From Sulfitobacter marinus (lineage in GTDB: Bacteria > Pseudomonadota > Alphaproteobacteria > Rhodobacterales > Rhodobacteraceae), in the NCBI RefSeq assembly GCF_900116285.1, contig NZ_FPAJ01000002.1:558001-622000 (forward strand): a stretch of 64,000 nt of DNA, given 5' to 3'. The notes beneath the pieces are model-generated. The model searched no databases. It worked only from the letters and a program-made list of their open reading frames with translations, and was not told where the DNA came from. Of the stretch, positions 56,461 to 64,000 are shown in pieces; the stretch's first letter is position 1; the number at the start of each line of letters is the position of its first letter. The translations under genes and the position numbers were made by a program.

Positions 56461-57735
56461 ATGCTGCGCCGTCTACACCCTGACCAACCGACAAGCTTTG
56501 CCTTTACCCCTGACAATCAGGTATGGGCCGAAGCGCAGATCACCAAATACCCCGAAGGCCGTCAGGCATCGGCAATCATTCCGCTGCTCTGGCGCGCGCA
56601 AGAGCAAGAGGGCTGGCTAAGCCGTCCAGCGATTGAACATGTGTCCGAAATGTTGGGGCTGGCCTATATCCGCGGCCTCGAAGTCGCGACATTTTATTTC
56701 ATGTTTCAGTTGCAGCCCGTGGGCGAGGTGGCGCATTTCCAGATTTGTGGCACAACATCCTGCATGATCTGTGGTGCCGAAGACTTGATCAAGGTCTGCA
56801 AAGACAAGATCGCAGCGCAGCCGCATCAAATCAGTGCGGATGGCAAGTTTTCGTGGGAAGAAGTCGAATGTCTGGGCGCGTGTTCAAACGCGCCAATGGC
56901 CCAAATCGGCAAGGACTATTACGAAGACCTGACCACGGATGGCTTTGCTGCAATGATCGATGAGATGGCAGAGGGCAAAGTTCCGGTGCCGGGTCCGCAG
57001 AACGGCCGCTACGCGTCCGAGCCTTTGTCCGGTTTGAGCAGCCTTCAGGATCACGACAGCGGCAAAACCCAATATAACGCAAGCGTGCAGTTGGCCGTTG
57101 ATATTGGCGATACGATCAAGCGGATTGACGGGACCGAAGTTCCATTTACCGCCCCTTGGCAGGGTAAATCTGCCGATAAGAAAACATCAAAAACCGCCGC
57201 GCGTGAGGATCAAATGCCTCCTAGTGGCCCCGATGGTGCCCAAGGTGGACGCACGCCGGCAGAAGACGCCGCCCCACGTGACGTGGGCGACAGCTCGGAT
57301 CAAAAATCAGAAGCCCCGGGTGAAGCCAAGGGCGATAAGGCCATCGCCAAACCCGCCCAAGGTAGCGTCGCACCCGAACCCAAAACACCTGCGCGCAAGC
57401 CCGGCATTGCCGTATCAGCGGAAAAGAATGCTGCTGCGACGGGCACCAAACCTGCAACTCTGGACGCCCCGCGCGGCGGTGCTGCGGATAACCTCAAGCT
57501 GATCAAGGGCGTTGGTCCCAAGCTTGAAAAGCTGGTGAATGACCTTGGTTTCTTCCACTTTGATCAGGTTGCCAGCTGGACAGCGGATGAGCTGGCTTGG
57601 GTCGATCAGCAACTTAGCGGGTTCAAGGGCCGGGCCAGCCGTGACGGTTGGATTGACCAAGCGAAAAAGCTGGCTGCAGGCGAGGAAACAGAATTCTCGT
57701 CCCGCGCCAAAAAAGATGATATCTATAAAGGATAA
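56461..57735 (+). CDS. nuoE: NADH-quinone oxidoreductase subunit E with C-terminal helix-hairpin-helix-like extension
   Basis: A 424-residue protein; standard NuoE is about 160-240. Residues 1-170 are the thioredoxin-like subunit with [2Fe-2S] ligands C96 and C101 (ICGTTSC) and C137 and C141 (CLGAC). Residues 220-342 are a disordered Lys/Pro/Ala/Glu-rich linker. Residues 343-424 form a separate module with [26 protein letters not shown] and [10 protein letters not shown], of the helix-hairpin-helix/H3TH type found in DNA-binding proteins. The same module ends the next protein. NuoE is part of the NADH-oxidising arm; the role of the extension is unknown. Confidence 0.95.
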   Translation: MLRRLHPDQPTSFAFTPDNQVWAEAQITKYPEGRQASAIIPLLWRAQEQEGWLSRPAIEHVSEMLGLAYIRGLEVATFYFMFQLQPVGEVAHFQICGTTSCMICGAEDLIKVCKDKIAAQPHQISADGKFSWEEVECLGACSNAPMAQIGKDYYEDLTTDGFAAMIDEMAEGKVPVPGPQNGRYASEPLSGLSSLQDHDSGKTQYNASVQLAVDIGDTIKRIDGTEVPFTAPWQGKSADKKTSKTAAREDQMPPSGPDGAQGGRTPAEDAAPRDVGDSSDQKSEAPGEAKGDKAIAKPAQGSVAPEPKTPARKPGIAVSAEKNAAATGTKPATLDAPRGGAADNLKLIKGVGPKLEKLVNDLGFFHFDQVASWTADELAWVDQQLSGFKGRASRDGWIDQAKKLAAGEETEFSSRAKKDDIYKG

Positions 57736-57767
57736 TAAATCATCTTAAATGGTATGAAGGGACGGAC

Positions 57768-58610
57768 ATGACAAGTTTAACGGAAAAAGAACAGTGTAGA
57801 CGTGGTTGTACGCGGTGGGGGGCTGGTATCGGCCTTGTTGCCGCTTTGTTGTTTTGGTTGGTTTTCGGCTGGGGCTTCTTGGTGTCGTTGATACTGGGGA
57901 TCGTTGTTGGTGTGGTCGCATATTTCGTGCTTGTCAGCATGTGGTGTAGCAAGATTGTTGATACGCCTGCTCAAGCTGCGGCACCTGTGTCTGCAGCCCC
58001 CCCATCGGGGTCGGATGTAACGGCGGCGGCTGATGTCGGCGGTGCTGCGACCGAAGCAACGGCCGGTACGTCCGCTGCGGCTGCCACAACAGAAAAGGCA
58101 GCATTTTCCGGCGTTCAACCCAGCACACCCCTGAAAGGCCAAGAAGAACTGGCCGCGCGCAAGGGCAGCTATAAGTACGAGGCCCCGAAAGCCGAGAAAG
58201 CCGCCCCCAAAAAAGCGGCGGCAAAAAAGGCACCTGCTAAAAAGGCTGCGCCCGCCAAGAAAGCGCCCGCTAAAAAGGCGACCGCTAAGAAAACGGCACC
58301 TGCCGCGGTGGCGGATATCCCTGCGGCTGCAGTTGAAAGCAAGCCCAAAACCCTCAAGAAGGCGCGGGCAAGCGGTGCGGATGACCTGAAACTGATCAGC
58401 GGTGTTGGACCGAAGCTGGAGCAGACCTTGAACGAGCTTGGCTTTTACCACTTTGATCAGATCGCCAAGTGGGGCCCGGAAGAAATCACTTGGGTGGATG
58501 CGCGGTTGCGTTTCAAAGGTCGCATTCAGCGCGACGACTGGATGGCGCAGGCGGCAACTTTGGCTGCTGGCGGTGAGACCGAATTCTCTGCCCGCAAAAA
58601 GAAAACCTAA
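57768..58610 (+). CDS. membrane-anchored Lys/Ala-rich protein with C-terminal HhH-like module
   Basis: A 280-residue protein of unknown function. Two membrane helices lie at about 19-38 and 40-58, followed by an Ala-rich linker. Residues 142-176 are histone H1-like KKAxAKKAPAKK repeats, and residues 205-275 repeat the NuoE C-terminal module (LKLISGVGPKLEQTLNELGF, FKGRIQRDDW); about 45 of 76 aligned residues are identical by eye. The architecture suggests a membrane protein whose cytoplasmic tail could bind nucleic acid or an acidic partner. It starts 33 bp after nuoE in the same operon. Confidence 0.85.
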   Translation: MTSLTEKEQCRRGCTRWGAGIGLVAALLFWLVFGWGFLVSLILGIVVGVVAYFVLVSMWCSKIVDTPAQAAAPVSAAPPSGSDVTAAADVGGAATEATAGTSAAAATTEKAAFSGVQPSTPLKGQEELAARKGSYKYEAPKAEKAAPKKAAAKKAPAKKAAPAKKAPAKKATAKKTAPAAVADIPAAAVESKPKTLKKARASGADDLKLISGVGPKLEQTLNELGFYHFDQIAKWGPEEITWVDARLRFKGRIQRDDWMAQAATLAAGGETEFSARKKKT

Positions 58611-58632
58611 AGCAGGATATGGTGCCTGACAA

Positions 58633-58860
58633 ATGACCGAAGAAGAAAACATCGCACTTGCCCGCAAGGGTCGGATGGTGGCTTTGGTCATTGCAGGCAC
58701 CATGTTGCTTTGGATCGCTGTGCAATGGATTGCGCCATATTTCGGTTTGCCCGGACGCTATGCATTGTTGTTTGATTTCGCGGCCTTGGCGGCGTTGATC
58801 TGGGCGATGGTGAATGTTTACCAAATGCGCAAGGCCCGCATGGCCAGCGGCGACGGTTGA
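58633..58860 (+). CDS. DUF5337 family small membrane protein
   Basis: A 75-residue protein with two hydrophobic helices (VALVIAGTMLLWIAVQWIA and YALLFDFAALAALIWAMVNVY) between a charged N-terminus (MTEEENIALARKGR) and a basic C-terminus. It fits the DUF5337 proteins found in rhodobacteral nuo loci. Function unknown; an accessory or assembly role for complex I is plausible from its place just before nuoF. It starts 22 bp after the preceding stop. Confidence 0.75.
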   Translation: MTEEENIALARKGRMVALVIAGTMLLWIAVQWIAPYFGLPGRYALLFDFAALAALIWAMVNVYQMRKARMASGDG

Positions 58861-58930
58861 ATAACGCGGTACGCCGCACAGGAATAGAACAGTAAGCGCA
58901 GCACGGCTGCGAGACATAAAGGGAAGCAAT

Positions 58931-60226
58931 ATGCTCCAGGATCAAGACCGCATCTTTACCAATATTTACGGTATGCACGACCGGACGCTTAAGGGCGCGC
59001 AGGCGCGTGGCCATTGGGATGGCACGGCGAATATCCTGAAGAATGGCCGCGACTGGATCATTGATCAGATGAAGGCGTCAGGCCTGCGCGGTCGCGGTGG
59101 TGCGGGCTTCCCGACGGGACTGAAATGGTCCTTTATGCCCAAGGAAAGCGACGGGCGCCCCAGCTATCTGGTGGTGAATGCCGACGAATCCGAACCGGGC
59201 ACCTGTAAAGACCGCGAAATCATGCGCCACGATCCGCACACGCTGATCGAAGGCTGCCTGATCGCAAGCTTCGCCATGCAGGCCAACGCCTGTTATATCT
59301 ATATTCGCGGTGAATATATCCGCGAGCGCGAAGCACTTCAGGCCGCGATTGACGAGGCCTATGATGCTGGTCTGGTGGGCAAGAACGCCTGCAAATCCGG
59401 GTATGATTTCGACATTTATCTGCACCACGGTGCGGGGGCCTATATCTGCGGCGAAGAAACCGCATTGCTGGAAAGCCTTGAGGGTAAAAAAGGCATGCCG
59501 CGCATGAAGCCGCCATTCCCTGCGGGGGCTGGCCTTTATGGTTGTCCGACCACGGTGAACAACGTGGAATCGATTGCCGTTGTGCCAACCATCCTGCGCC
59601 GCGGGCCCGAGTGGTTCTCGAGCTTTGGTCGCCCAAACAATGCCGGCACCAAGCTGTTTGCGATTTCCGGCCACGTCAACAACCCCTGCGTTGTCGAAGA
59701 GGCGATGAGCATCACCTTTGAGGAACTGATTGAAAAGCATTGCGGTGGCATTCGTGGCGGCTGGGATAACCTCAAGGCTGTGATCCCGGGTGGCTCCTCC
59801 GTTCCGATGATCCCCGGCGCACAGATGCGCGACGCGATTATGGATTTCGATTACCTGCGCGAGCAGCGGTCGGGGCTGGGCACGGCTGCGGTTATCGTCA
59901 TGGATAACTCGACTGACGTGATCAAGGCCATCTGGCGTTTGGCCAAATTCTACAAGCACGAAAGCTGTGGCCAATGCACGCCTTGCCGCGAAGGCACCGG
60001 CTGGATGATGCGGGTGATGGACCGTCTGGTTTCTGGCGATGCCGAACCGGCAGAGATCGATATGCTATTGGACGTCACTAAGCAGGTTGAAGGCCACACG
60101 ATCTGTGCCCTTGGCGATGCGGCGGCCTGGCCAATTCAGGGTCTGATCCGTCACTTCCGGGATGAAATCGAAGATCGCATCAAACATAAACGCACTGGCC
60201 GTGTCAGTGCCGTTGCTGCGGAGTAA
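58931..60226 (+). CDS. nuoF: NADH-quinone oxidoreductase subunit F
   Basis: A 431-residue 51-kDa subunit, the NADH dehydrogenase proper. The NADH and FMN site is [20 protein letters not shown]; the FMN loop has [18 protein letters not shown]; and the N3 [4Fe-4S] ligands are in [12 protein letters not shown] plus a later Cys ([13 protein letters not shown]). It takes electrons from NADH, forms the N module with NuoE and NuoG, and lies on the cytoplasmic side. GGGAAGC precedes the ATG. The next gene begins 5 bp after its stop. Confidence 0.97.
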   Translation: MLQDQDRIFTNIYGMHDRTLKGAQARGHWDGTANILKNGRDWIIDQMKASGLRGRGGAGFPTGLKWSFMPKESDGRPSYLVVNADESEPGTCKDREIMRHDPHTLIEGCLIASFAMQANACYIYIRGEYIREREALQAAIDEAYDAGLVGKNACKSGYDFDIYLHHGAGAYICGEETALLESLEGKKGMPRMKPPFPAGAGLYGCPTTVNNVESIAVVPTILRRGPEWFSSFGRPNNAGTKLFAISGHVNNPCVVEEAMSITFEELIEKHCGGIRGGWDNLKAVIPGGSSVPMIPGAQMRDAIMDFDYLREQRSGLGTAAVIVMDNSTDVIKAIWRLAKFYKHESCGQCTPCREGTGWMMRVMDRLVSGDAEPAEIDMLLDVTKQVEGHTICALGDAAAWPIQGLIRHFRDEIEDRIKHKRTGRVSAVAAE

Positions 60227-60231
60227 TCGCT

Positions 60232-60639
60232 ATGGAAGCCTTCGCCACCTATAGCCATGCCATCACGTCCCTTGCCCTTTGGGCTTTGGTGATCACCGTT
60301 TTGAGTGGGTTCTCGACACGCGGGCGCATAGACGAAAACCGTGCTGAATGTGGCAAACCCAAGCGTAATTACGATGACCCTTGGTACCGTAGCGAACGCG
60401 CGTTCATGAACGCTGTTGAAACCTCCGGCCCCTTTATTGCGGCCACGGTCGCGGCCATTCTTATCGGCGCATCACCGTTTTGGGTGAACCTGTTCGCGTC
60501 GATCTTTGTCATTGCGCGTATTGCAATGGGCTTTGTCCACATTCGCACAACAAACCAACCAGCGCGGTCGATGTTTTTTGCGGTAGGGCTGGTGTGCATT
60601 CTTGGGCTGGTCGTACTGACAATCATGGCGGCGTTCTAG
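60232..60639 (+). CDS. MAPEG family membrane protein
   Basis: A 135-residue protein with four hydrophobic helices. The MAPEG pattern is visible: WYRSERAFMNAVETSGPFIAATVAAIL, then IFVIARIAMGFVHIRTTNQPARSMFFAVGLVCI. MAPEG proteins include microsomal glutathione transferases and many uncharacterised bacterial members. It lies 5 bp after nuoF, so it is surely cotranscribed with complex I. A role in complex I is not established; a membrane redox function is inference. Confidence 0.85.
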   Translation: MEAFATYSHAITSLALWALVITVLSGFSTRGRIDENRAECGKPKRNYDDPWYRSERAFMNAVETSGPFIAATVAAILIGASPFWVNLFASIFVIARIAMGFVHIRTTNQPARSMFFAVGLVCILGLVVLTIMAAF

Positions 60640-60732
60640 GCGGCGCATTACAGGGGGCAATTGCGCCCTTTTGGGTATCGCGCTGCTACGGCGTGGTGGA
60701 CGGCATTTGATCCCGAGCGGGAGGAGACGGCA

Positions 60733-61227
60733 ATGAAAGACATGCATCTGGCGGAACTCAACGTTGGTAGGCTTCTGGCCCCTACGGATGATCCGCGCGT
60801 CGCTGATTTCATGAATAACCTGGACCGGATCAACGGCTTGGGCAAACGGATGCCCGGTTTTGTATGGATGATGGAAGGGTCGGGGGAACCCGGCACTGGC
60901 AACACCGACGCCAAGATCGGCGGTGATCCGCAGTATGTGTCAAACCTGACCGTCTGGGAAAACGTCGAAACCCTTGAGAAATTTGTTTGGGGTACGATCC
61001 ACAAACAATTTTACGCCCGCCGCGCCGAATGGTTCGAGGTTTTGGGTAAAATGCATTTCGTGATGTGGTGGGTGCCAAAGGGCCACCAACCTACATTGGA
61101 GGAAGCATTGGCGCGTTTGGATCATCTGCGTGAACACGGCGACAGCGACCATGCCTTTGGCTGGGCGCATTTGAAACAGGCTACGCGTTGGCGCAACGAC
61201 GGATGCCAGCCCATAGCGGCGGAGTAA
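60733..61227 (+). CDS. DUF3291 domain protein
   Basis: A 164-residue soluble protein. The DUF3291 signature is MHLAELNVGRLLAPTDDPRVADFMNNLDRINGLGKRMPGFVW, with LTVWENVETLEKFVWGTIHKQFYARRAEWF and MHFVMWWVPKGHQPTLEEALARLDHL. It is a dimeric ferredoxin-like (antibiotic-monooxygenase-like) fold by pattern. The start at 60733 follows GAGGAGACGG; the open frame from 60661 is not coding. Function unknown; it sits between nuoF and nuoG. Confidence 0.82.
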   Translation: MKDMHLAELNVGRLLAPTDDPRVADFMNNLDRINGLGKRMPGFVWMMEGSGEPGTGNTDAKIGGDPQYVSNLTVWENVETLEKFVWGTIHKQFYARRAEWFEVLGKMHFVMWWVPKGHQPTLEEALARLDHLREHGDSDHAFGWAHLKQATRWRNDGCQPIAAE

Positions 61228-61231
61228 TATG

Positions 61232-61558
61232 ATGAGATTTTTCGTAATTGTTTTAACAATTGCTGCCGTTTTGGCGGGATGTACCTCTCAAGAGGAGCGG
61301 ATCGCTTTTGACGGCATATATTTCAACACCAAACTCAGCAAAGTGGATGGCCAAAGGGATGTATTCACGCTGCTGGTCAAGAATGCGTCGCAATCCATCG
61401 ATGGTGCCCGCGAAGCGGCCCGTTATGAGGCAACGGTGTATTGCGTGAACACATATGGCAGCTCTGACATTGTCTGGGTTGTGGGGCCTGACACGCCCGC
61501 GGATAATCTTCGTCTGGTTGATGATAGTTTGACCTTTTCTGGGTCTTGCCCTTCTTGA
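61232..61558 (+). CDS. small lipoprotein, unrecognised
   Basis: A 108-residue protein with a lipoprotein signal peptide, MRFFVIVLTIAAVLAGCTS, whose lipobox is LAGC. The mature part has a beta pattern (RIAFDGIYFNTKL, FTLLVKNASQSID, ATVYCVNTYG) and two further Cys. GGAG at 61221-61224 is 7 nt from the ATG at 61232 but only 4 nt from the one at 61229, so the second is preferred. It lies 4 bp after the DUF3291 gene. Function unknown. Confidence 0.65.
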   Translation: MRFFVIVLTIAAVLAGCTSQEERIAFDGIYFNTKLSKVDGQRDVFTLLVKNASQSIDGAREAARYEATVYCVNTYGSSDIVWVVGPDTPADNLRLVDDSLTFSGSCPS

Positions 61559-61673
61559 TGGATTGCGCGACACACCGGATGCAAACGGCTGATTTCGGTA
61601 TGTTATTGAATAGCAACGGTGTCAGTTCCCATATGCGGACGGGGCATTTGCCCCCCTGCATGAGGAGAGTAGA

Positions 61674-62075
61674 ATGCGTAACGTTTTGACTGCTGTATTA
61701 TCTGTGGCGTTGCTGGCCAGTCCGGCTGCGGCAAAGCCCGCTTTGCGAGATGTGGCTGCCGTTGATGACGCGCTGTTGGATTTGGGTTTGGCCGATCAGA
61801 TTCGCAAAGAGTGTCCCGATATTTCCGCCCGCTTTCTGCGCGCGATCAGCTATTTGAATAATATTCACCAAACTGCGAGATCCTTGGGCTATACAGAGGC
61901 CGAAATTGATGCGTACCGCAAAAGCCCCGAGGAAAAAGCGCGTATGAAAGCCCGTGGCGCTGCATATTTAGAGGCAAATGGGGTCGATACTTCGGACCCA
62001 CAAAGCTATTGTATGCTTGGGCGTACAGAAATCCAAAAATCGAGCCGTATCGGTTCGTTACTGAGAGCGAAATAA
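61674..62075 (+). CDS. DUF5333 family secreted protein
   Basis: A 133-residue protein with a signal peptide ([23 protein letters not shown], cleavage probably after AAA). It has a helical body with [58 protein letters not shown] and [10 protein letters not shown]; the two Cys may form a disulfide. This matches the DUF5333 proteins found in rhodobacteral nuo operons. GAGGAG precedes the ATG. It ends 4 bp before nuoG. Function unknown. Confidence 0.75.
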   Translation: MRNVLTAVLSVALLASPAAAKPALRDVAAVDDALLDLGLADQIRKECPDISARFLRAISYLNNIHQTARSLGYTEAEIDAYRKSPEEKARMKARGAAYLEANGVDTSDPQSYCMLGRTEIQKSSRIGSLLRAK

Positions 62076-62079
62076 GCAT

Positions 62080-64000
62080 ATGAGCGATATCCGCAAGATC
62101 ATCATTGACGGTAAAGAAGTCGAAGTCGAAGGGGCGATGACGCTTATTCAGGCTTGCGAGGAAGTTGGCGTCGAGATTCCGCGTTTCTGCTATCACGAAC
62201 GTCTGTCGATCGCAGGTAACTGCCGGATGTGTCTTGTCGAAGTTGTGGGCGGTCCGCCCAAGCCTGCGGCATCTTGTGCGATGCAGGTGCGTGATTTGCG
62301 CCCCGGCCCCGAAGGCCAGCCGCCTGTCGTTAAAACCAATTCGCCCATGGTTAAAAAGGCCCGCGAGGGCGTGATGGAATTCCTGCTGATCAACCACCCG
62401 CTTGATTGCCCGATTTGCGATCAGGGTGGCGAATGCGATTTGCAAGATCAGGCAATGGCATACGGCGTTGATTTCAGCCGCTACCGTGAACCCAAACGCG
62501 CGACCGAAGACCTTGATCTGGGGCCGTTGGTGGAAACCCACATGACGCGGTGCATTTCCTGCACCCGCTGCGTGCGTTTCACCACCGAAGTCGCGGGCAT
62601 TCACCAGATGGGCCAAACCGGCCGTGGTGAAGATGCCGAGATTACAGCCTATCTGGGGCAAACGCTTGATTCGAACCTGCAGGGCAACATTATCGATCTG
62701 TGCCCCGTTGGTGCGCTGGTGTCGAAACCCTACGCCTTTACCGCGCGCCCATGGGAGCTGTCCAAGACCGAATCCATCGATGTGATGGACGCGCTTGGGT
62801 CCAACATTCGGGTTGATACCAAGGGCCGCGAAGTCATGCGCATGTTGCCGCGTAACCATGACGGCGTGAACGAGGAATGGATTTCCGACAAGACGCGCTT
62901 TGTCTGGGACGGCCTGCGCCGCCAGCGTTTGGACACACCCTATATCCGCGAAAACGGCAAACTGCGCAAAGCCGAATGGCCCGAAGCATTGGCCGCCGCG
63001 GCCGCTGCGATGAAGGGCAAAAAGGTTGCCGGGTTGGTCGGTGATCTGGTGCCGGTCGAGGCTGCCTTCGCGCTGAAACAGCTGATCGAAGGGCAGGGCG
63101 GTGTTGTCGAATGTCGCACCGATGGTGCAAAACTGCCTGCTGGTAACCGTTCCGGCTATGTTGGCACCGCCACCATCGAAGACATTGATGATGCCAAGGC
63201 AATTATGTTGATCGGCACAAACCCGGCTGTTGAAGCACCTGTTTTGAACGCCCGTATTCGCAAGGCCTGGGCGCGCGGCGCAGATATCGGTCATGTCGGC
63301 CCGGCGGCTGATCTGACCTATGATCATGCGCATTTGGGCAATGGCCCTGCTGTCTTGAAAGATCTGCTAAAGCGTGATCATTCCGACGTGGCTGATAAGC
63401 CGTCGCTGGTAATCGTCGGCATGGGCGCACTGGTCCGCGAAGACGGTGCTGCGGTTCTGGCCGCCGCAATGGCTTTGGCCGAGGCAACGAAATCCGGCTT
63501 TATGGTGTTGCACACCGCCGCGTCCCGTGTGGGTGCGATGGATATCGGCGCTGTGACCGATGGTGGCGTTGCCGATGTCGTATCTGCTGATGTTATCTAT
63601 AACCTTGGTGCGGACGAGGGCGATGTTCCTGCGGGCCCCTTCGTGATCTATCAGGGCAGCCATGGCGATCGCGGTGCACATCGCGCCGATATCATCCTGC
63701 CCGGTGCCGCCTATACCGAAGAAGCCGGGTTGTTCGTCAACACCGAAGGGCGCCCTCAACTGGCGGCCCGTGCCAGCTTTGCCCCCGGTCAGGCCAAGGA
63801 AAACTGGGCCATCTTGCGTGCACTCAGCGCCGAGATGGGCGCGACCTTGCCTTTCGATTCTCTGGTCGCCTTGCGCAAGGCGCTGGTGGCCGAGGTTCCG
63901 CATCTGGGAGATATTGATCAGGTTGCGGCGAATGAGTGGGTCGCGTTGCCACAGGCCGAAGTGGACAGCGCCGCCTTCCAACCAGCAATCGCTGATTTCT
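62080..64000 (+). CDS. nuoG: NADH-quinone oxidoreductase subunit G (3' end beyond window)
   Basis: At least 640 residues, truncated by the window end. The N-terminal [2Fe-2S] domain has [20 protein letters not shown]; the His/Cys-ligated cluster and the [4Fe-4S] clusters use [14 protein letters not shown] and [18 protein letters not shown] molybdopterin-oxidoreductase-like domain follows ([22 protein letters not shown] and beyond), without cofactor function in complex I. It carries electrons from NuoF toward NuoI. The ATG at 62080 is preceded by GAGAGCGAAATA. nuoH to nuoN should follow outside the window. Confidence 0.97.
   Translation, partial: MSDIRKIIIDGKEVEVEGAMTLIQACEEVGVEIPRFCYHERLSIAGNCRMCLVEVVGGPPKPAASCAMQVRDLRPGPEGQPPVVKTNSPMVKKAREGVMEFLLINHPLDCPICDQGGECDLQDQAMAYGVDFSRYREPKRATEDLDLGPLVETHMTRCISCTRCVRFTTEVAGIHQMGQTGRGEDAEITAYLGQTLDSNLQGNIIDLCPVGALVSKPYAFTARPWELSKTESIDVMDALGSNIRVDTKGREVMRMLPRNHDGVNEEWISDKTRFVWDGLRRQRLDTPYIRENGKLRKAEWPEALAAAAAAMKGKKVAGLVGDLVPVEAAFALKQLIEGQGGVVECRTDGAKLPAGNRSGYVGTATIEDIDDAKAIMLIGTNPAVEAPVLNARIRKAWARGADIGHVGPAADLTYDHAHLGNGPAVLKDLLKRDHSDVADKPSLVIVGMGALVREDGAAVLAAAMALAEATKSGFMVLHTAASRVGAMDIGAVTDGGVADVVSADVIYNLGADEGDVPAGPFVIYQGSHGDRGAHRADIILPGAAYTEEAGLFVNTEGRPQLAARASFAPGQAKENWAILRALSAEMGATLPFDSLVALRKALVAEVPHLGDIDQVAANEWVALPQAEVDSAAFQPAIADF

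Noticed and set aside
58190-58310. Tandem-looking short repeat unit that could suggest a repeat array
   Set aside because: It is the coding sequence of KKAPAKKA repeats within the gene at 57768-58610; no spacers of constant length, so not CRISPR.
61558-61680. 41-codon plus-strand frame after the small lipoprotein gene
   Set aside because: No ribosome site, overlaps the DUF5333 start out of frame, and the product is Cys/Met/Arg-rich without a pattern.
61846-63333. Minus-strand open frame (about 495 codons) opposite nuoG
   Set aside because: Antisense to the iron-sulfur motifs of NuoG; product is composition-biased and has no recognisable domain.

Overview
The window looks like chromosomal core DNA of an alphaproteobacterium of the order Rhodobacterales, most likely the marine Roseobacter group. 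The evidence is the moderately high GC, a nuo operon interrupted by small DUF5337, DUF5333, MAPEG and DUF3291 genes as in Rhodobacter-type nuo loci, a NuoE with a long C-terminal extension, a single-chain PntA, an LpcC-type mannosyltransferase next to waaA, and a dispersed intergenic repeat of the kind common in this group. Genus cannot be set from the sequence. Genes are dense, many overlap by ATGA or TAATG junctions, and I see no tRNA, rRNA, CRISPR, prophage or insertion sequence.

Layout. 0.1-8.5 kb is housekeeping: J-domain protein, BolA, DUF4177 protein, thioesterase, GatB, two unrecognised proteins and aminopeptidase N. 8.5-13.6 kb holds a small membrane protein, malate synthase G with a GlcG-like protein, a class I amidotransferase hydrolase and a short-chain dehydrogenase. 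13.8-16.8 kb is the proton-translocating transhydrogenase pntAB. 17-20.1 kb has a membrane protein, a DUF3422 protein and a YeeE/YedE thiosulfate-type transporter. 20.4-31.5 kb is a divergent peptide-uptake and hydrolysis region: oppABC on the minus strand faces a fused double ATPase, ArgE-like deacetylase, FAD oxidoreductase and two tandem M20 amidohydrolases on the plus strand. 31.5-34.9 kb is moaA-waaA-lpcC (molybdopterin and LPS inner core). 35.6-40.0 kb is glmU-glmS with a flavin-type oxidase-fold protein and an AlkD-like repair protein. 40.1-42.5 kb has Gph, a DegT-family aminotransferase and a stress-type PNPOx protein.

42.7-52.3 kb is a complete leucine/isovalerate degradation operon: isovaleryl-CoA dehydrogenase, methylcrotonyl-CoA carboxylase beta and alpha, methylglutaconyl-CoA hydratase and HMG-CoA lyase. 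An acyl-CoA synthetase, an LprI-like protein, an ASCH protein and a glutathione transferase are interleaved. Together they convert isovaleryl-CoA to acetyl-CoA and acetoacetate. An NAD-dependent epimerase follows.

53.5-64.0 kb is the first half of the respiratory complex I operon (nuoA to a nuoG cut by the window end) with seven non-subunit genes between the subunits. One of these is a 57-codon membrane protein overlapping both nuoC and nuoD. Another is a membrane-anchored, lysine/alanine-rich protein that carries the same C-terminal helix-hairpin-helix-like module as NuoE. The two most interesting signals are that duplicated module inside the nuo operon and a family of at least eight intergenic repeats (a GGGGCCAGCCCC-type hairpin plus an A/T-containing box) scattered through the window.
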